Shown here: positions 35,454 through 46,050 of the stretch, piece after piece
Numbering within the stretch: the first letter of the stretch is position 1
Layout of the letters: the number at the start of each line of letters is the position of its first letter
From: Ruegeria halocynthiae
Lineage (GTDB): Bacteria > Pseudomonadota > Alphaproteobacteria > Rhodobacterales > Rhodobacteraceae
Assembly (NCBI RefSeq): GCF_000743705.1
Contig: NZ_JQEZ01000001.1
Location: forward strand, 1,227,152 to 1,291,151
Reading direction: 5' to 3'
DNA: 64,000 nucleotides
The notes under the pieces: model-generated
What the model saw: the letters and a program-made list of their open reading frames with translations, nothing else
What the model was told of the DNA's origin: nothing
Databases searched by the model: none
Position numbers and translations under genes: made by a program

Positions 35454-37085
35454 ATGTCAGAAACACTGGACCTGCATAAGTACGAAAACCTCAGCCCGTT
35501 CGAAATCAAGGACGAGCTTATCAAGCTGGCTCAAAAGGAAACGCGCGGTTCGGCCCATTCTTATCTGAATGCGGGGCGCGGCAACCCCAACTGGATCGCG
35601 ACCAAGGCCCGATCTGCGTTCTTCCTGCTGGGGCAATTCGCACTGACCGAGGCGCAGCGGCATCGCAATGAGCCGCAGGTCGGGCTGGCCGGCACACCGC
35701 AAGGACCGGGGAGTTACGACCGGCTCAAAGCCTATTGCACCGCACCTGAGGGGCAAAATGCGCCTCCGGGTGCGGATACGCTGGTATCCGCGGTGGACTT
35801 TGCCATTCAGAAGTTTGGCTTTACCCCGGATGATTTCGTGCTGGAGCTGACCGACAGTGTCATTGGCGACCACTATCCGATGCCGGACCGGTGCCTTAAG
35901 CATAACGAAGTGATCGTGCATGAATACCTGATGTGGGCCATGTGCGCGGGGCATCGGCCGGACGTCAAATTCGACCTCTACGCGGTTGAGGGCGGAACCG
36001 CCGCGATGTGCTATATCTTCAAGGCGCTCAAGAACCAGCGATTGCTGAATGCGGGCGATACAATCGCGCTGGGCACGCCGATCTTTACACCCTACCTGGA
36101 AATGCCGGTGCTCGAAGATTACGGGCTGAATGTCATCGACGTGTCATCCGAGGAAGAGGACCATTTCCAGCTTACCGATGATGACCTTGAACAGCTCGCC
36201 GACCCAAAGGTCAAAGCGCTGTTTCTGGTCAACCCGGGCAACCCGTCCTCGGTTGCCATCAGCCCCGAGGTTCTGGCCCGGCTGGTCGAATTCGTCAAAA
36301 CCCGCCGTCCCGACCTGATCATCCTGACAGACGACGTTTATGGCACTTTTGTGCCGAACTTTCAGTCGGTGATGGGGCATCTGCCTGAAAATACGATCGG
36401 CGTTTATTCCTATTCCAAGTATTTCGGCTGTACCGGTTGGCGGCTGGGTGTGATCGCGGTTGCGGAAAACAACATCTTCGACCGGATGATCGCCGATGCG
36501 CCCACAGAAACCAAAGCCGTCGTCAACGCCCGCTACACGCCGCTGACACCCGATCCGTCGAATTTCAAGTTCATCGACAGGATTGTGGCCGACAGCCGCG
36601 ATGTCGCGCTGAACCACACCGCAGGTCTGTCATTGCCGCAACAGGTGATGATGACGTTGTTTTCGCTGGTCGAGTTGATGGACGAGGATAAAAGCTATCA
36701 GGCGTTTTGCCGTGGGATTCTGGAACACCGGTTCACCGAAATGGTCGAGGGGATGGGGATCGAAGTGGCCGAGAACCCGCTGTACGACCGCTATTACGGA
36801 ATCATAGATTTCGAATTCTGGCTGCGCAAATACGTGGGCGAAGAGGTGGTCGGCTGGATCAAGGACAACGTTCATCCGTTGGATATTTCGTTCAAGCTGG
36901 CACAGGATCATGGGATTGTTCTGTTGAACGGGTCCGGATTTGACGCGCCGAACTGGTCGGCACGGGTGTCCTTTGCCAATCTCGATGACAGCGCCTATCG
37001 CCAGATCGGGCGCGCGGTTCGGGCGGTGGCCATCGGATATGTGCAGGCCTATCGCGCCTCGAAAGGGATGCCGCTGCACGGCTGA
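35454..37085 (+). CDS. asdA: Aspartate 4-decarboxylase / aspartate aminotransferase
   Basis: 543 residues, the usual length of bifunctional AsdA and longer than plain aminotransferases. The PLP Lys322 lies in YSYSKYFGCTGWRLG, and LVNPGNPSSVAIS and ILTDDVYGTFVPNF are fold-type I PLP contacts. AsdA makes L-alanine and CO2 from L-aspartate and consumes a proton. It lies 28 bp before an aspartate:alanine antiporter, as in the known asd operon. Confidence 0.93.
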   Translation: MSETLDLHKYENLSPFEIKDELIKLAQKETRGSAHSYLNAGRGNPNWIATKARSAFFLLGQFALTEAQRHRNEPQVGLAGTPQGPGSYDRLKAYCTAPEGQNAPPGADTLVSAVDFAIQKFGFTPDDFVLELTDSVIGDHYPMPDRCLKHNEVIVHEYLMWAMCAGHRPDVKFDLYAVEGGTAAMCYIFKALKNQRLLNAGDTIALGTPIFTPYLEMPVLEDYGLNVIDVSSEEEDHFQLTDDDLEQLADPKVKALFLVNPGNPSSVAISPEVLARLVEFVKTRRPDLIILTDDVYGTFVPNFQSVMGHLPENTIGVYSYSKYFGCTGWRLGVIAVAENNIFDRMIADAPTETKAVVNARYTPLTPDPSNFKFIDRIVADSRDVALNHTAGLSLPQQVMMTLFSLVELMDEDKSYQAFCRGILEHRFTEMVEGMGIEVAENPLYDRYYGIIDFEFWLRKYVGEEVVGWIKDNVHPLDISFKLAQDHGIVLLNGSGFDAPNWSARVSFANLDDSAYRQIGRAVRAVAIGYVQAYRASKGMPLHG

Positions 37086-37113
37086 ACAGGGGCTGCAAAA
37101 AAGGTAAGTCTGC

Positions 37114-38787
37114 ATGGAACTGATTGGCGCAATCTTTGGCGCACACCCCGAACTGGCCCTGTTTTGTAGCCTCGCCATGGGCTACGCGATGGGAAAGATC
37201 ACAATCGGCTCGTTCACCGTTGGATCGGTGGCGGGCTGTTTGCTGGCTGGCGTATTGGTCGGGCAGACCGGGGTGGTCGTGTCAGACGACCTGCAACAAG
37301 CCTTCTTTTTGCTGTTTCTATTTTCCATCGGATACCGAACCGGGCCACAATTTTTTCGATCCCTGAACTTTGGGGCGCTGCCGCAGATCGCGATCACGGT
37401 GCTGCTTTGTGGTGTGGCACTGTTGGTTGCGGTGCTGCTGGCATCTCTGATGGGATTGCCGGTGGGGATTGCCGCCGGGCTTTTGGCGGGCGGGGTTACC
37501 GAAAGCGCAACGCTGGGCGTGGCCATCGACGCCTTTGCCAAAACCGGTGCCGACGAGGCGGCGCAGCAGATATTCGACGGGGAAATCGCCACCGGATTTG
37601 CAGTGGCTTATTTCGTCGGGGTCATCGCCACAATCTTTTTCCACACTCAGCTAGCCCCACGGTTCTATGGCCGGTCGCTGAAAGAAGCCTGTGCTGAACA
37701 TGAGGCCGAACTGGACGATCAGGACACCCCGATGGTGTCCGAACACCGCGATTTTGAGGCCCGCGCCTATCGCATCAACCCTGAATTCGCGGGCCAAACG
37801 GTGGCCGAGGTTGAGGCGCGGGTGCCCCCGCATGTCCGCGCTTTCATTGACCGCGTGCGCCGAGATAACAGGCTTCTTCCCACCACGCGGGACATGGTCC
37901 TGCACAAGGGTGACATCGCCGCGATTGCCGGGATGCGATCCTATCTGATCGACCACGCGGATATGCTGGGGGATGAGGTCGAAGACCCCGAACTTTTGGA
38001 TCTGCCTGTGGAAACCAGCGATATCGTCGTCACCAACAGCGCGGTGGTCAACCAAACCCTGGGCGAGCTATCGACCCGCCCCGAGGCGCGCACCGTCTTT
38101 CTGCGCGGGATCATGCGCAGCGGTGAACGGCTGCCGATCTTTCGTGGAGTGACCCTGCACAAGGGGGACGTGCTGACTGTCTCGGGCACCCGCAACCATA
38201 TCCAGGATGCGGCTGACAAGCTGGGCTATCTGGATCGGGACACGAATAAGACCGACATGGTCTTTGTTGCGTTTTTCATTCTTTTGGGCGGGCTGATTGG
38301 TATTCCGGCACTGAAATACGGCGCGGTTGAACTGGGGCTTGGCACTTCGGTCGGTGTGTTGCTGGGCGGTCTGGTGGCGGGTTGGCTGCGCTCGGTCCGC
38401 AGAACGTTTGGGTTTGTGCCCGAAGCAACGCTGTGGATTTTCGATTCCGTGGGGTTGTGCGTATTCGTGGCCTGTGTGGGCATAACCTCGGGGCCCAGTT
38501 TTGTGACCGGAGTCCTGGAGAGCGGACCGTCGTTGATCTTAGGGTCGGTGGCTATCGTTGTCTTTGCCCACGGATCGGCGATTTTTGTCGGCCACAAGGT
38601 GTTTGGAATAAACGAGGGCGTGTTGGCGGGCACCTGCTGCGGGGCCGGAACATCCGCCCCGGCGTTGGCCGCTGTTCAGGAGGCCGCGCAAAGCCAGGTG
38701 CCTACATTGGGTTATGGCCTTGGCTATGCGGTGGGCAACGTGCTGCTGGCCCTGTGGGGATCGGTCATCGTGATCCTGCTGATGTAG
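37114..38787 (+). CDS. aspT: Aspartate:alanine antiporter (AspT, AAEx family)
   Basis: 557 residues with about five N-terminal membrane helices, two central TrkA-C type hydrophilic domains (around residues 205-285 and 290-375), and five or six C-terminal helices, the AspT/YidE layout. CCGAGTSAPALAAVQEAAQS is the conserved C-terminal substrate loop. With asdA it would run electrogenic aspartate-in/alanine-out exchange plus decarboxylation, giving a proton-motive force. Confidence 0.9.
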   Translation: MELIGAIFGAHPELALFCSLAMGYAMGKITIGSFTVGSVAGCLLAGVLVGQTGVVVSDDLQQAFFLLFLFSIGYRTGPQFFRSLNFGALPQIAITVLLCGVALLVAVLLASLMGLPVGIAAGLLAGGVTESATLGVAIDAFAKTGADEAAQQIFDGEIATGFAVAYFVGVIATIFFHTQLAPRFYGRSLKEACAEHEAELDDQDTPMVSEHRDFEARAYRINPEFAGQTVAEVEARVPPHVRAFIDRVRRDNRLLPTTRDMVLHKGDIAAIAGMRSYLIDHADMLGDEVEDPELLDLPVETSDIVVTNSAVVNQTLGELSTRPEARTVFLRGIMRSGERLPIFRGVTLHKGDVLTVSGTRNHIQDAADKLGYLDRDTNKTDMVFVAFFILLGGLIGIPALKYGAVELGLGTSVGVLLGGLVAGWLRSVRRTFGFVPEATLWIFDSVGLCVFVACVGITSGPSFVTGVLESGPSLILGSVAIVVFAHGSAIFVGHKVFGINEGVLAGTCCGAGTSAPALAAVQEAAQSQVPTLGYGLGYAVGNVLLALWGSVIVILLM

Positions 38788-38788
38788 C

Positions 38789-40489
38789 TTACGGCACAAA
38801 CGCCACGACCAGCGGCCCCCAAAGCGTCAGGAAGATGTTCGCCACCGCATAGGTCATGGTGAACGCGGGCGTAGGTGTGGAGTTGCCCGTTTTTTCCAGC
38901 AATGTCGCAAAGCCGGGGTTGCCGGACCGGGACCCGGTTACAACCGCGCAGGCCTCAACCGGGTTTTTGATGCGCAGGGCGAAATAGTTGATCGGGAACT
39001 GCACGATCATGGGCATCAGCGTGACGACGAAGCCCAACAGCAACAGGGTGATCCCGTATTCCTGAATCGCCTGCAACGCGGGCTGCCCGGCGTTCAGGCC
39101 CACCACCCCGACAAATACGGCCAGACCAAAGCTTTGCAGGAAATCCGCCGCGCCCCGGTTGATCCCGCCGATCTTGGGCCGCCGGATACGCATGTAACCG
39201 ATGATCAAGCCGGTCACCAGACATCCAAGACCGGACCCAAGGGCGACTTTTGTCCCCGCAATGACAAAGCTGATTTCCCCGATCAGATAGCCGATGGTCA
39301 CACCGATCCCCAAGGCGATAAAATTCGTGACCGAGGCAGAAGGGGGCACATAGCCCGCCATCTTTGCCACCCGGTTCAGATCGTCCTTGTGGCCCACAAT
39401 GCTGATCTCATCGCCGGCATGGATCTCGGTGTTGTGCAGCACGGGGATGTCATGCCCCATGCGGGTGATCTTTGAGATATGAACGCCACGGCGCTGATCT
39501 GCAGTCAGCGCGTCGCGCAGGTCCGCAAGGGTTTTCCCGGCCAGCTTGCGATTGGTGACCACCACGTTGCGCCGTTCTTCCACGATGGTCAGCTCCGGAG
39601 GGTACTCTCCGACCTCGCTGCCTGCCGCGCCTTCGAACCGCGTCAGTGCCGCGACAAGACCCGAGACAACGATCACGTCGCCCGCGCTGATTACGGTGTC
39701 CGGTGTCGGATCCTGCGGGGCACCGTCGCGCAACAGCCGTTCAACGACAAGGTCCCCGTCATATCCGGCCTCTATGGCTTTGACCGACTGGCCCGCGACG
39801 GGTGCGCCATCGTTGACCTGATAGGCGCGGGCCTCAAAGCGGTTCATCGGAAGGAACTCGCCTTCCTCAAGCTTGCGACCGCCGCCGCTTAGCTTTTGGG
39901 CAAGTTTGATCGCTTCTTGCCGCAGATCGCAGCGCATGATGATCGGGATGATACTGACGGCCAATATCGGCCCGATCGAACCGAAGATGTAGGTCACCGA
40001 ATATCCAACAGCGATGTTGGTCTTTAGCTTTTCAGCCTCGTCCGAGGCCAGCCCCAGCAGGTCGATGGCATTTCCAGCGGTGCCGATAATGGCCGATTGC
40101 GTCAACCCACCGGCTGCCAGCCCGGCCGCCAACCCCTTGTCCAGCCCGGCCCAGCGGGCCACGACGATGACAAAGAACAACCCCCACAGGGTCATCATGA
40201 ACGCGGCCAACAACTTGGTCAGAGCGGTTCGGTTCAGCGCCGCAAAGAACTGTGGCCCGCCATTGTAGCCGACCATGAAAATAAACAATGAAAAGAATAT
40301 GTTCTGAACATCCGTGCTGAGGTTGATGCCGCCGATCTGCCCAACGAACACCGCCACCAGCAACGTGCCCGCGATCCCGCCCAGTTCGAATTTGCCGACC
40401 CTGAATTTGCCGACGCCGTATCCCAGACCCAGACACAAAAAAAGCGCCATGATCGGAAAGGCGCGGAGCTGTTCGGTGACTAATTCCAT
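38789..40489 (-). CDS. Second AspT/YidE-family antiporter
   Basis: 566 residues with the same layout: five N-terminal helices, two TrkA-C domains (about 205-295 and 300-380), and a C-terminal helix set ending in VVTGSRSGNPGFATLLEKTG. The conserved C-terminal loop starts with T-G-S-R where AspT has C-C-G-A, so specificity may differ. The stop is 1 bp from the aspT stop. Substrate not assigned. Confidence 0.85.
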   Translation of the reverse strand: MELVTEQLRAFPIMALFLCLGLGYGVGKFRVGKFELGGIAGTLLVAVFVGQIGGINLSTDVQNIFFSLFIFMVGYNGGPQFFAALNRTALTKLLAAFMMTLWGLFFVIVVARWAGLDKGLAAGLAAGGLTQSAIIGTAGNAIDLLGLASDEAEKLKTNIAVGYSVTYIFGSIGPILAVSIIPIIMRCDLRQEAIKLAQKLSGGGRKLEEGEFLPMNRFEARAYQVNDGAPVAGQSVKAIEAGYDGDLVVERLLRDGAPQDPTPDTVISAGDVIVVSGLVAALTRFEGAAGSEVGEYPPELTIVEERRNVVVTNRKLAGKTLADLRDALTADQRRGVHISKITRMGHDIPVLHNTEIHAGDEISIVGHKDDLNRVAKMAGYVPPSASVTNFIALGIGVTIGYLIGEISFVIAGTKVALGSGLGCLVTGLIIGYMRIRRPKIGGINRGAADFLQSFGLAVFVGVVGLNAGQPALQAIQEYGITLLLLGFVVTLMPMIVQFPINYFALRIKNPVEACAVVTGSRSGNPGFATLLEKTGNSTPTPAFTMTYAVANIFLTLWGPLVVAFVP

Positions 40490-40770
40490 TTTTTAATCCC
40501 CAGGTTGCGACTCTGGCATGTCCAGTGCCGTGCCGGCACCTCAGGACGCTGATAATGCTTGAGAAATTGAATGATCCCGATGCGTCGAAAACAGGTAAGC
40601 ACCGGTTGCGGATTCTGTCAAACTTCGACAGCTTCGTTTTTGTGAATATTTTTGGCAAGAAAGAGGGCCACGCGCCAAGACGCGTGACTGACCAGATTGA
40701 AACGACAATAGGTCTGGCATTGCTTGTCGTGCGGACCGCAACAGATCCGCAGTTCAGGTGCCATAGCGGC

Positions 40771-41613
40771 TCATTCCTTATCCACTGGCTTCTTTTGACC
40801 GAAAACCAGCAGGTCGGTCTGCGCGGAAATATCATCGAATGACGCCGCAGACAGCGGCGCGCAACCGTTACCGAAATCCACGACATTGGCGTAGTTATCA
40901 AAAAGAATGTCGCGCAAGCGCCGGTTCTCTGAAGCGGTTGGTTGTGGCGTATACTCCAGATAAATCGGCGGGTTCAAACGGCCCAGTGTTTCAAGGGCAC
41001 CTTCCAGGACCTGCGTTTCATGCCCCTCGACGTCCAGCCAAATCAGTCGAAGATCGTCCAGATTATCCAGCCCATCCACCGTGATGACGTCTACGGATAC
41101 GCCCTGTCCGCCGTTTTCAACAAACCGGGACCCGCCGCTGTTCAATTCGTCGTGCATAAATGGCAGGGTTCCGGGCGACGATGACGCGCCAGCATTCACC
41201 AGCTCTACCTGATCACTCAGCCCGTTTATTCGAACATTCTTCGACAGCAAGTCGAAATTGATCGGGTCGGGTTCGATGGCGATCGCGCGCGAGCACGGAA
41301 TATCCTTGAAGAAATAAACCGTGTGCGTCCCAATGTTCGCCCCGATTTCAAGGATGAGACCACCGGCGATATCAATACCCGACCCGCGCAGAAACTGAGT
41401 GATCTGGAACACCGGCTCGCGACTGAATGCGCCAGTCAGGGTAATCTGCTCGCCGATGACATCATGAGGATAGTACACCAGCGAATGATCGTTCAGATCG
41501 CGGTAGAACATGACCTGATTGGAGCGAAAACTTCGCAGTATCTCACGTCTGATTTTGGCATTCGAAAGTGCAATGTTGCTAAGGCGTTTCGCCAAGTTTG
41601 TTCGTAAGCCCAT
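40771..41613 (-). CDS. FkbM-family methyltransferase
   Basis: 280 residues from ATG 41613, 4 bp after AAAGGTG; a TTG start 24 bp upstream is less likely. GGLILEIGANIGTHTVYF is the SAM motif I and LIWLDVEGHETQVLEGA the FkbM motif. It is probably an O-methyltransferase of a sugar or lipid-linked surface molecule. Lone gene between the antiporter and tRNA-Thr. Confidence 0.85.
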   Translation of the reverse strand: MGLRTNLAKRLSNIALSNAKIRREILRSFRSNQVMFYRDLNDHSLVYYPHDVIGEQITLTGAFSREPVFQITQFLRGSGIDIAGGLILEIGANIGTHTVYFFKDIPCSRAIAIEPDPINFDLLSKNVRINGLSDQVELVNAGASSSPGTLPFMHDELNSGGSRFVENGGQGVSVDVITVDGLDNLDDLRLIWLDVEGHETQVLEGALETLGRLNPPIYLEYTPQPTASENRRLRDILFDNYANVVDFGNGCAPLSAASFDDISAQTDLLVFGQKKPVDKE

Positions 41614-41982
41614 TGGGCACCTTTTTGTTGCGGGCAATAGCCCGGGATTCGATTTGGCATATTGGACCTGTCAGGCTGCGATCCGGTCGGTGCCAAGATT
41701 ACTGCGTGCAACTTAAAGAACAACAGGTCCTTAACAGCAATCAAGAGATCATGCATTGTCCGGCGATGTGAACTTTTGGGTGCATCATGGGCCGAGACCC
41801 AGCGTCGGATCGCGAATATGGGCGCGCAGTTCGAATCCCCGCCGGAACGGATTATGTTCCACTAATTATTGTCTTTAACTATTGTAGGTATCAAAAAGGC
41901 CACTGTGTAAGATTGCTGTGCGACAATCCGCACTCGCACGCCTGTGGCACGGTGTAAATCGTTGATGAAAATAAGGAAATCA
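41614..41982. other. 369-bp intergenic region with a tRNA-like fragment
   Basis: No gene is seen. A short piece around 41,831 reads GTTCGAATCCCCGCCGGA, like a tRNA T arm and acceptor 3' side, but no complete cloverleaf fits. It may be the remnant of a tRNA or an attachment site. Confidence 0.35.
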
Positions 41983-42057
<75 letters not shown>

Positions 42058-42140
42058 GCTGTGGGCGGGTGATTAGACTCAAACGAAACGGGGCGCAAGG
42101 GTGTCTGGACGGTTTTTTTCGCCTCCTGTAGAGAAAGGTA

Positions 42141-42296
42141 ATGGCAGAGAAAAATTCACCCAAAAAACACGGCAAATCCGGGGACGCGCGCGAAGAGCGG
42201 CTGAAAGCGGCGCTCAAGGCGAATATGGCGCGGCGCAAGGCGCAGGCCAAGGCGCGCGCGACCCAAAACGACAGTGCCGACAAGGACGAGGGATAA
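42141..42296 (+). CDS. Small basic protein upstream of murA
   Basis: 51 residues, too short for many gene finders. It begins MAEKNSPKKHGKSGDAREER and is rich in Lys, Arg, Ala and Glu. It starts after GAAAGGTA and ends 6 bp before murA, so it is probably cotranscribed. A small basic ORF at this place is known in related genomes. Function unknown. Confidence 0.7.
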   Translation: MAEKNSPKKHGKSGDAREERLKAALKANMARRKAQAKARATQNDSADKDEG

Positions 42297-42302
42297 GAGC
42301 AG

Positions 42303-43571
42303 ATGGATTCGATTCTGGTAACGGGCAATGGGCCGCTGAACGGTCAGATACCGATTGCGGGGGCCAAGAACGCGTGTTTGACGCTGATGCCCGCAACATT
42401 GTTGAGCGAAGAACCGCTGACGCTGACCAATGCGCCGCGCCTCAGTGACATCAAGACCATGACGGCTTTGCTGCAATCGCTGGGGGCCGAAGTGTCCTCG
42501 TTGCAGGATGGTCAGGTGTTGGCGATGTCCAGCCATGATCTGACCAGTCAGACGGCGGATTATGAGATCGTGCGCAAGATGCGGGCGTCCAACCTGGTGT
42601 TGGGACCGTTGCTGGCGCGGTTTGGGGAAGCAGTAGTGTCGTTGCCCGGTGGCTGCGCGATCGGTGCGCGGCCCATGGACCTGCATGTCGAAGGACTGGA
42701 GGCGCTGGGTGCCGAGATCGAGTTGCGGGACGGCTACCTGCACGCCAAAGCGCCGGGCGGGTTGAAGGGTGCCGTGCATGAGATGCGCTTTGCCTCGGTC
42801 GGGGCGACGGAAAACATCGTCATGGCCGCCACGCTGGCCAAGGGCACCACGGTTTTGAAAAACGCCGCGCGCGAGCCCGAGATCGTCGATCTGGTGGACT
42901 GCCTGCGCAAGATGGGCGCGCAGATTTCGGGCGAGGGCACCCCGACCATCGAAATTCAGGGCGTTGACCGGCTGCACGGTGCGACCCATCAGGTTGTCAC
43001 CGACCGGATCGAGTTGGGCACTTATATGCTGGCCCCAGCCATGTGCGGCGGCGAGGTTGAGCTGTTGGGCGGTCGGATGAAACTGGTCGAATCCTTTGCG
43101 GCCAAACTGGATGTGGCCGGGGTTCATGTCGAAGAGACCGAAAAGGGCCTGAAGGTTGCCCGCAAGAACGGGCGCGTCAGCGCGGTGGATGTGGTGACCG
43201 AACCCTTCCCGGGCTTCCCGACCGATTTGCAGGCACAGATGATGGCGCTGATGTGCACGGCCGAGGGGACATCGGTTCTGGAAGAGCGCATCTTCGAGAA
43301 TCGCTTTATGCACGCCCCGGAACTGGTGCGGATGGGCGCGGAAATCGAGGTGCATGGTGGTACGGCCACGGTCACGGGCGTTGACCGGCTGAAAGGCGCA
43401 CCGGTGATGGCGACAGATTTGCGGGCCTCGGTCTCGTTGATTCTGGCCGGGCTTGCAGCCGAAGGCGAAACAACGATCAGCAGGGTCTATCATCTTGACC
43501 GCGGATATGAGCATGTTGTGCGCAAGCTGGAAGGCGTGGGCGCAAAGATTGAACGGATCAAAGGTCAATGA
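42303..43571 (+). CDS. murA: UDP-N-acetylglucosamine 1-carboxyvinyltransferase
   Basis: 422 residues, full length for MurA. Lys22 ([10 protein letters not shown]) and active-site Cys118 in [15 protein letters not shown] (E. coli Cys115) are present; Cys also means fosfomycin sensitivity in principle. First committed step of peptidoglycan synthesis. Overlaps the DUF2948 gene by 4 bp. Confidence 0.98.
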   Translation: MDSILVTGNGPLNGQIPIAGAKNACLTLMPATLLSEEPLTLTNAPRLSDIKTMTALLQSLGAEVSSLQDGQVLAMSSHDLTSQTADYEIVRKMRASNLVLGPLLARFGEAVVSLPGGCAIGARPMDLHVEGLEALGAEIELRDGYLHAKAPGGLKGAVHEMRFASVGATENIVMAATLAKGTTVLKNAAREPEIVDLVDCLRKMGAQISGEGTPTIEIQGVDRLHGATHQVVTDRIELGTYMLAPAMCGGEVELLGGRMKLVESFAAKLDVAGVHVEETEKGLKVARKNGRVSAVDVVTEPFPGFPTDLQAQMMALMCTAEGTSVLEERIFENRFMHAPELVRMGAEIEVHGGTATVTGVDRLKGAPVMATDLRASVSLILAGLAAEGETTISRVYHLDRGYEHVVRKLEGVGAKIERIKGQ

Positions 43572-44044
43572 CAGACGCAAGTTTTGAAGACGGGCGCGAA
43601 GCCCCGCTGAATCTGGGCGCGCAGGATACGGATGACCTGCAGGTCATCTCGACCCTTGCGCAGGACGCGGTGTTTCCGGTGACCGAGATGACGTGGCAAC
43701 CCGCAAAGCGCCGGTTCGGCCTGCTGCTGAACCGGTTCCGCTGGGAAGACAAGGACGCCGCCGCCCGCCGGGATCGGCGGTTTGAGCGTGTTCAGTCCGT
43801 TCTGGTCTTCGATTCGGTGCTGTCCGTGGCCAGTCAGGGCATCGACCGCAGCGACAAGGACTTGATCCTGTCGTTGCTATCGGTGGACTTTGAGGCCGTC
43901 GAAGACGGTGCCGGTCAGGTCTTGCTGACACTGGCGGGCGACGGGGCCATCCGGCTAAAGGTAGAGGCGCTGGATGCCACGCTCAAAGATGTGACGCGGC
44001 CGTATCTGGCACCTTCGGGTCAGGCACCGCATCACCCCGAATAG
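43568..44044 (+). CDS. DUF2948 family protein
   Basis: 158 residues. [25 protein letters not shown] and the [13 protein letters not shown] segment fit DUF2948, a family found beside hisD in alphaproteobacteria. No signal or membrane segment; role unknown. ATGA overlap with murA. Confidence 0.85.
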   Translation: MTDASFEDGREAPLNLGAQDTDDLQVISTLAQDAVFPVTEMTWQPAKRRFGLLLNRFRWEDKDAAARRDRRFERVQSVLVFDSVLSVASQGIDRSDKDLILSLLSVDFEAVEDGAGQVLLTLAGDGAIRLKVEALDATLKDVTRPYLAPSGQAPHHPE

Positions 44045-44569
44045 ATGCAGAACAAGCGCGGCATATCTCAGGCGTTTTCACAAACCCCAACCGGGGTGAT
44101 CCTGCGCCGCGCGACCGTTTTTGACGTGTTCGATCTAAGCCGGGTTCTGATCCGGTCGATCACTGTGCTGTGCCGGGCGGATCATCAGGATGATCCGCTG
44201 GCCATCGCGCAATGGATTGCGAACAAGGACCCGGCGACGATCCGGGGCTGGATCACCGGCGGAGCGCAGATTTGGCTGGCGGAATGTGCGGGGCAGGTTG
44301 CCGCAGTGGGAGGTCTGCATGATGCTGAGATCACCTTGCTTTACATTGACCCGGATCATGCCGGGCATGGCATTGGCGCTGCCTTGTTGCATCGTATGGA
44401 ACTGGACCTGATCGCCGCAGGACATTCCGAGGCCCGGCTTGAGGCGACGCGCACGGCCCAAGCGTTTTATCAGCGGCACGGCTGGCAGCCTACGGGGCAC
44501 TGCAGCGACCGGCAGGCCCTTTCCTGTTTGACAATGCGCAAATCGCTGCACCCTGCCGAGAAGGGTTGA
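44045..44569 (+). CDS. GNAT-family N-acetyltransferase
   Basis: 174 residues starting directly after the DUF2948 stop. Motif A reads LLYIDPDHAGHGIGAALLHR and the final region FYQRHGWQPTGHC matches the GNAT tail. It sits between DUF2948 and hisD, which are usually adjacent in related genomes, so it is an insertion in the conserved run. Confidence 0.82.
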   Translation: MQNKRGISQAFSQTPTGVILRRATVFDVFDLSRVLIRSITVLCRADHQDDPLAIAQWIANKDPATIRGWITGGAQIWLAECAGQVAAVGGLHDAEITLLYIDPDHAGHGIGAALLHRMELDLIAAGHSEARLEATRTAQAFYQRHGWQPTGHCSDRQALSCLTMRKSLHPAEKG

Positions 44570-44622
44570 GGCCAGCCCATCCCGGCGATATGTCCCGAAC
44601 AAACGTCCCGGAGTGCCAGATC

Positions 44623-45924
44623 ATGCCCGTTTTCCTCGACACCACGCTGCCCGATTTCGAACCTGCCTTTCAGGCGCTGTTGTCGGCCAAGCGCGAAGAC
44701 AGCCCGGATGTGGACGCCGTCGTGGCGCAGATCATCGACGATGTGCGTACCCGGGGTGATGCCGCTGTTCTTGAGCTGACGGCCAAATTCGACCGGCTTG
44801 AACTGACGCCCAAGACGCTGACCTTTTCCGCCGACGAAATCACCGACGCGGTCGCCCGGGTTTCGGACGAAGACCGCGCAGCACTCGAGCTGGCTGCCAA
44901 ACGCATCCGCGCCTATCACGCAAAACAGATGCCCGAGGATTGCCAGTGGACCGATCCGGCAGGAGCGACGCTGGGCTGGCGCTGGTCGGCGGTGTCGGCG
45001 GCGGGTCTGTATGTGCCGGGGGGGCTGGCCTCTTACCCGTCTTCGGTTTTGATGAATGCGATCCCCGCCAAGGTGGCCGGGGTCGAGCGGCTGGCCATCG
45101 CCGTGCCCACACCGGACGGGCAGGTGAATCCGCTGGTTTTGCTGGCGGCGCAGCTGTCCGGGGTGGATACGATCTATCGCATGGGTGGCGCGCAGGCGAT
45201 TGCGGCGCTGGCCTATGGCACCGAGACTGTCGCGCCGGTGGATAAGATCACTGGCCCCGGCAACGCCTTTGTTGCCGCTGCCAAACGTCGTGTGTTCGGC
45301 AAGGTGGGCATCGACATGATCGCTGGCCCGTCCGAGATTCTGGTCATCGCCGACAAGGACAACGATCCCGACTGGATCGCGCTGGATTTGCTCAGCCAGG
45401 CCGAACACGACGAAAGTGCGCAATCTATCCTGATCACCGATGATGCCGCGTTCGGGCGGGCCGTGGCCGATGCCGTTGAAAAGCGTTTGGAAACCCTGCA
45501 ACGCCGCGCAATTGCCGGACCCAGCTGGCGCGATTTTGGCGCAGTGATCACGGTGCGCGATCTGGACGAGGCCGCGGCCCTGTCAAACCGCATCGCCCCT
45601 GAACATCTGGAACTGTGCGTGGCCGATCCGGTCAGCCTCAGCCAGAAAACCGTTCACGCGGGTGCGATATTTCTTGGCCAATACACCCCCGAGGCCATTG
45701 GGGATTATGTCGGTGGCCCCAATCACGTCCTGCCCACCGCGCGCTCGGCCCGGTTTTCCTCTGGCCTCAGCGTGATGGACTTCCTCAAGCGCACAACGCT
45801 CAGCCAAATGACGCCAGAGGCACTGCGTGCCATCGGCCCCGCTGCCGAGAAACTGGCGCAATCCGAAAGCCTTGAGGCGCACGGGTTGTCTGTTACGGCG
45901 CGGCTCAAGCGCCTTAACGGTTGA
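44623..45924 (+). CDS. hisD: Histidinol dehydrogenase
   Basis: 433 residues from ATG 44623, supported by GGAG upstream; a longer in-frame start at 44566 overlaps the GNAT gene and is rejected. HisD motifs: VPGGLASYPSSVLMNAIPA, DMIAGPSEILVIAD, LDLLSQAEHDESAQ with the zinc ligands, and GPNHVLPTARSARFSSGL. Last two steps of histidine synthesis. Confidence 0.97.
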   Translation: MPVFLDTTLPDFEPAFQALLSAKREDSPDVDAVVAQIIDDVRTRGDAAVLELTAKFDRLELTPKTLTFSADEITDAVARVSDEDRAALELAAKRIRAYHAKQMPEDCQWTDPAGATLGWRWSAVSAAGLYVPGGLASYPSSVLMNAIPAKVAGVERLAIAVPTPDGQVNPLVLLAAQLSGVDTIYRMGGAQAIAALAYGTETVAPVDKITGPGNAFVAAAKRRVFGKVGIDMIAGPSEILVIADKDNDPDWIALDLLSQAEHDESAQSILITDDAAFGRAVADAVEKRLETLQRRAIAGPSWRDFGAVITVRDLDEAAALSNRIAPEHLELCVADPVSLSQKTVHAGAIFLGQYTPEAIGDYVGGPNHVLPTARSARFSSGLSVMDFLKRTTLSQMTPEALRAIGPAAEKLAQSESLEAHGLSVTARLKRLNG

Positions 45925-46050
45925 TCTGCCTATATGGCCGTCAGGCCACACCCGGCCTGATCCTGAGAGGTGCTGTTCGGAATGGGCTTGAACCATGCCG
46001 CCTTTCTGCGGCGCTTTAGCAGCGATAACCGGGCAAAAAAGGAGCCTTGA

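Noticed and set aside
42156..43580. 474-residue frame antisense to murA
   Set aside because: Shadow frame in GC-rich coding DNA.
44566..44622. Upstream start for hisD
   Set aside because: It overlaps the GNAT stop by 4 bp and adds residues not seen in HisD; ATG 44623 has GGAG upstream.
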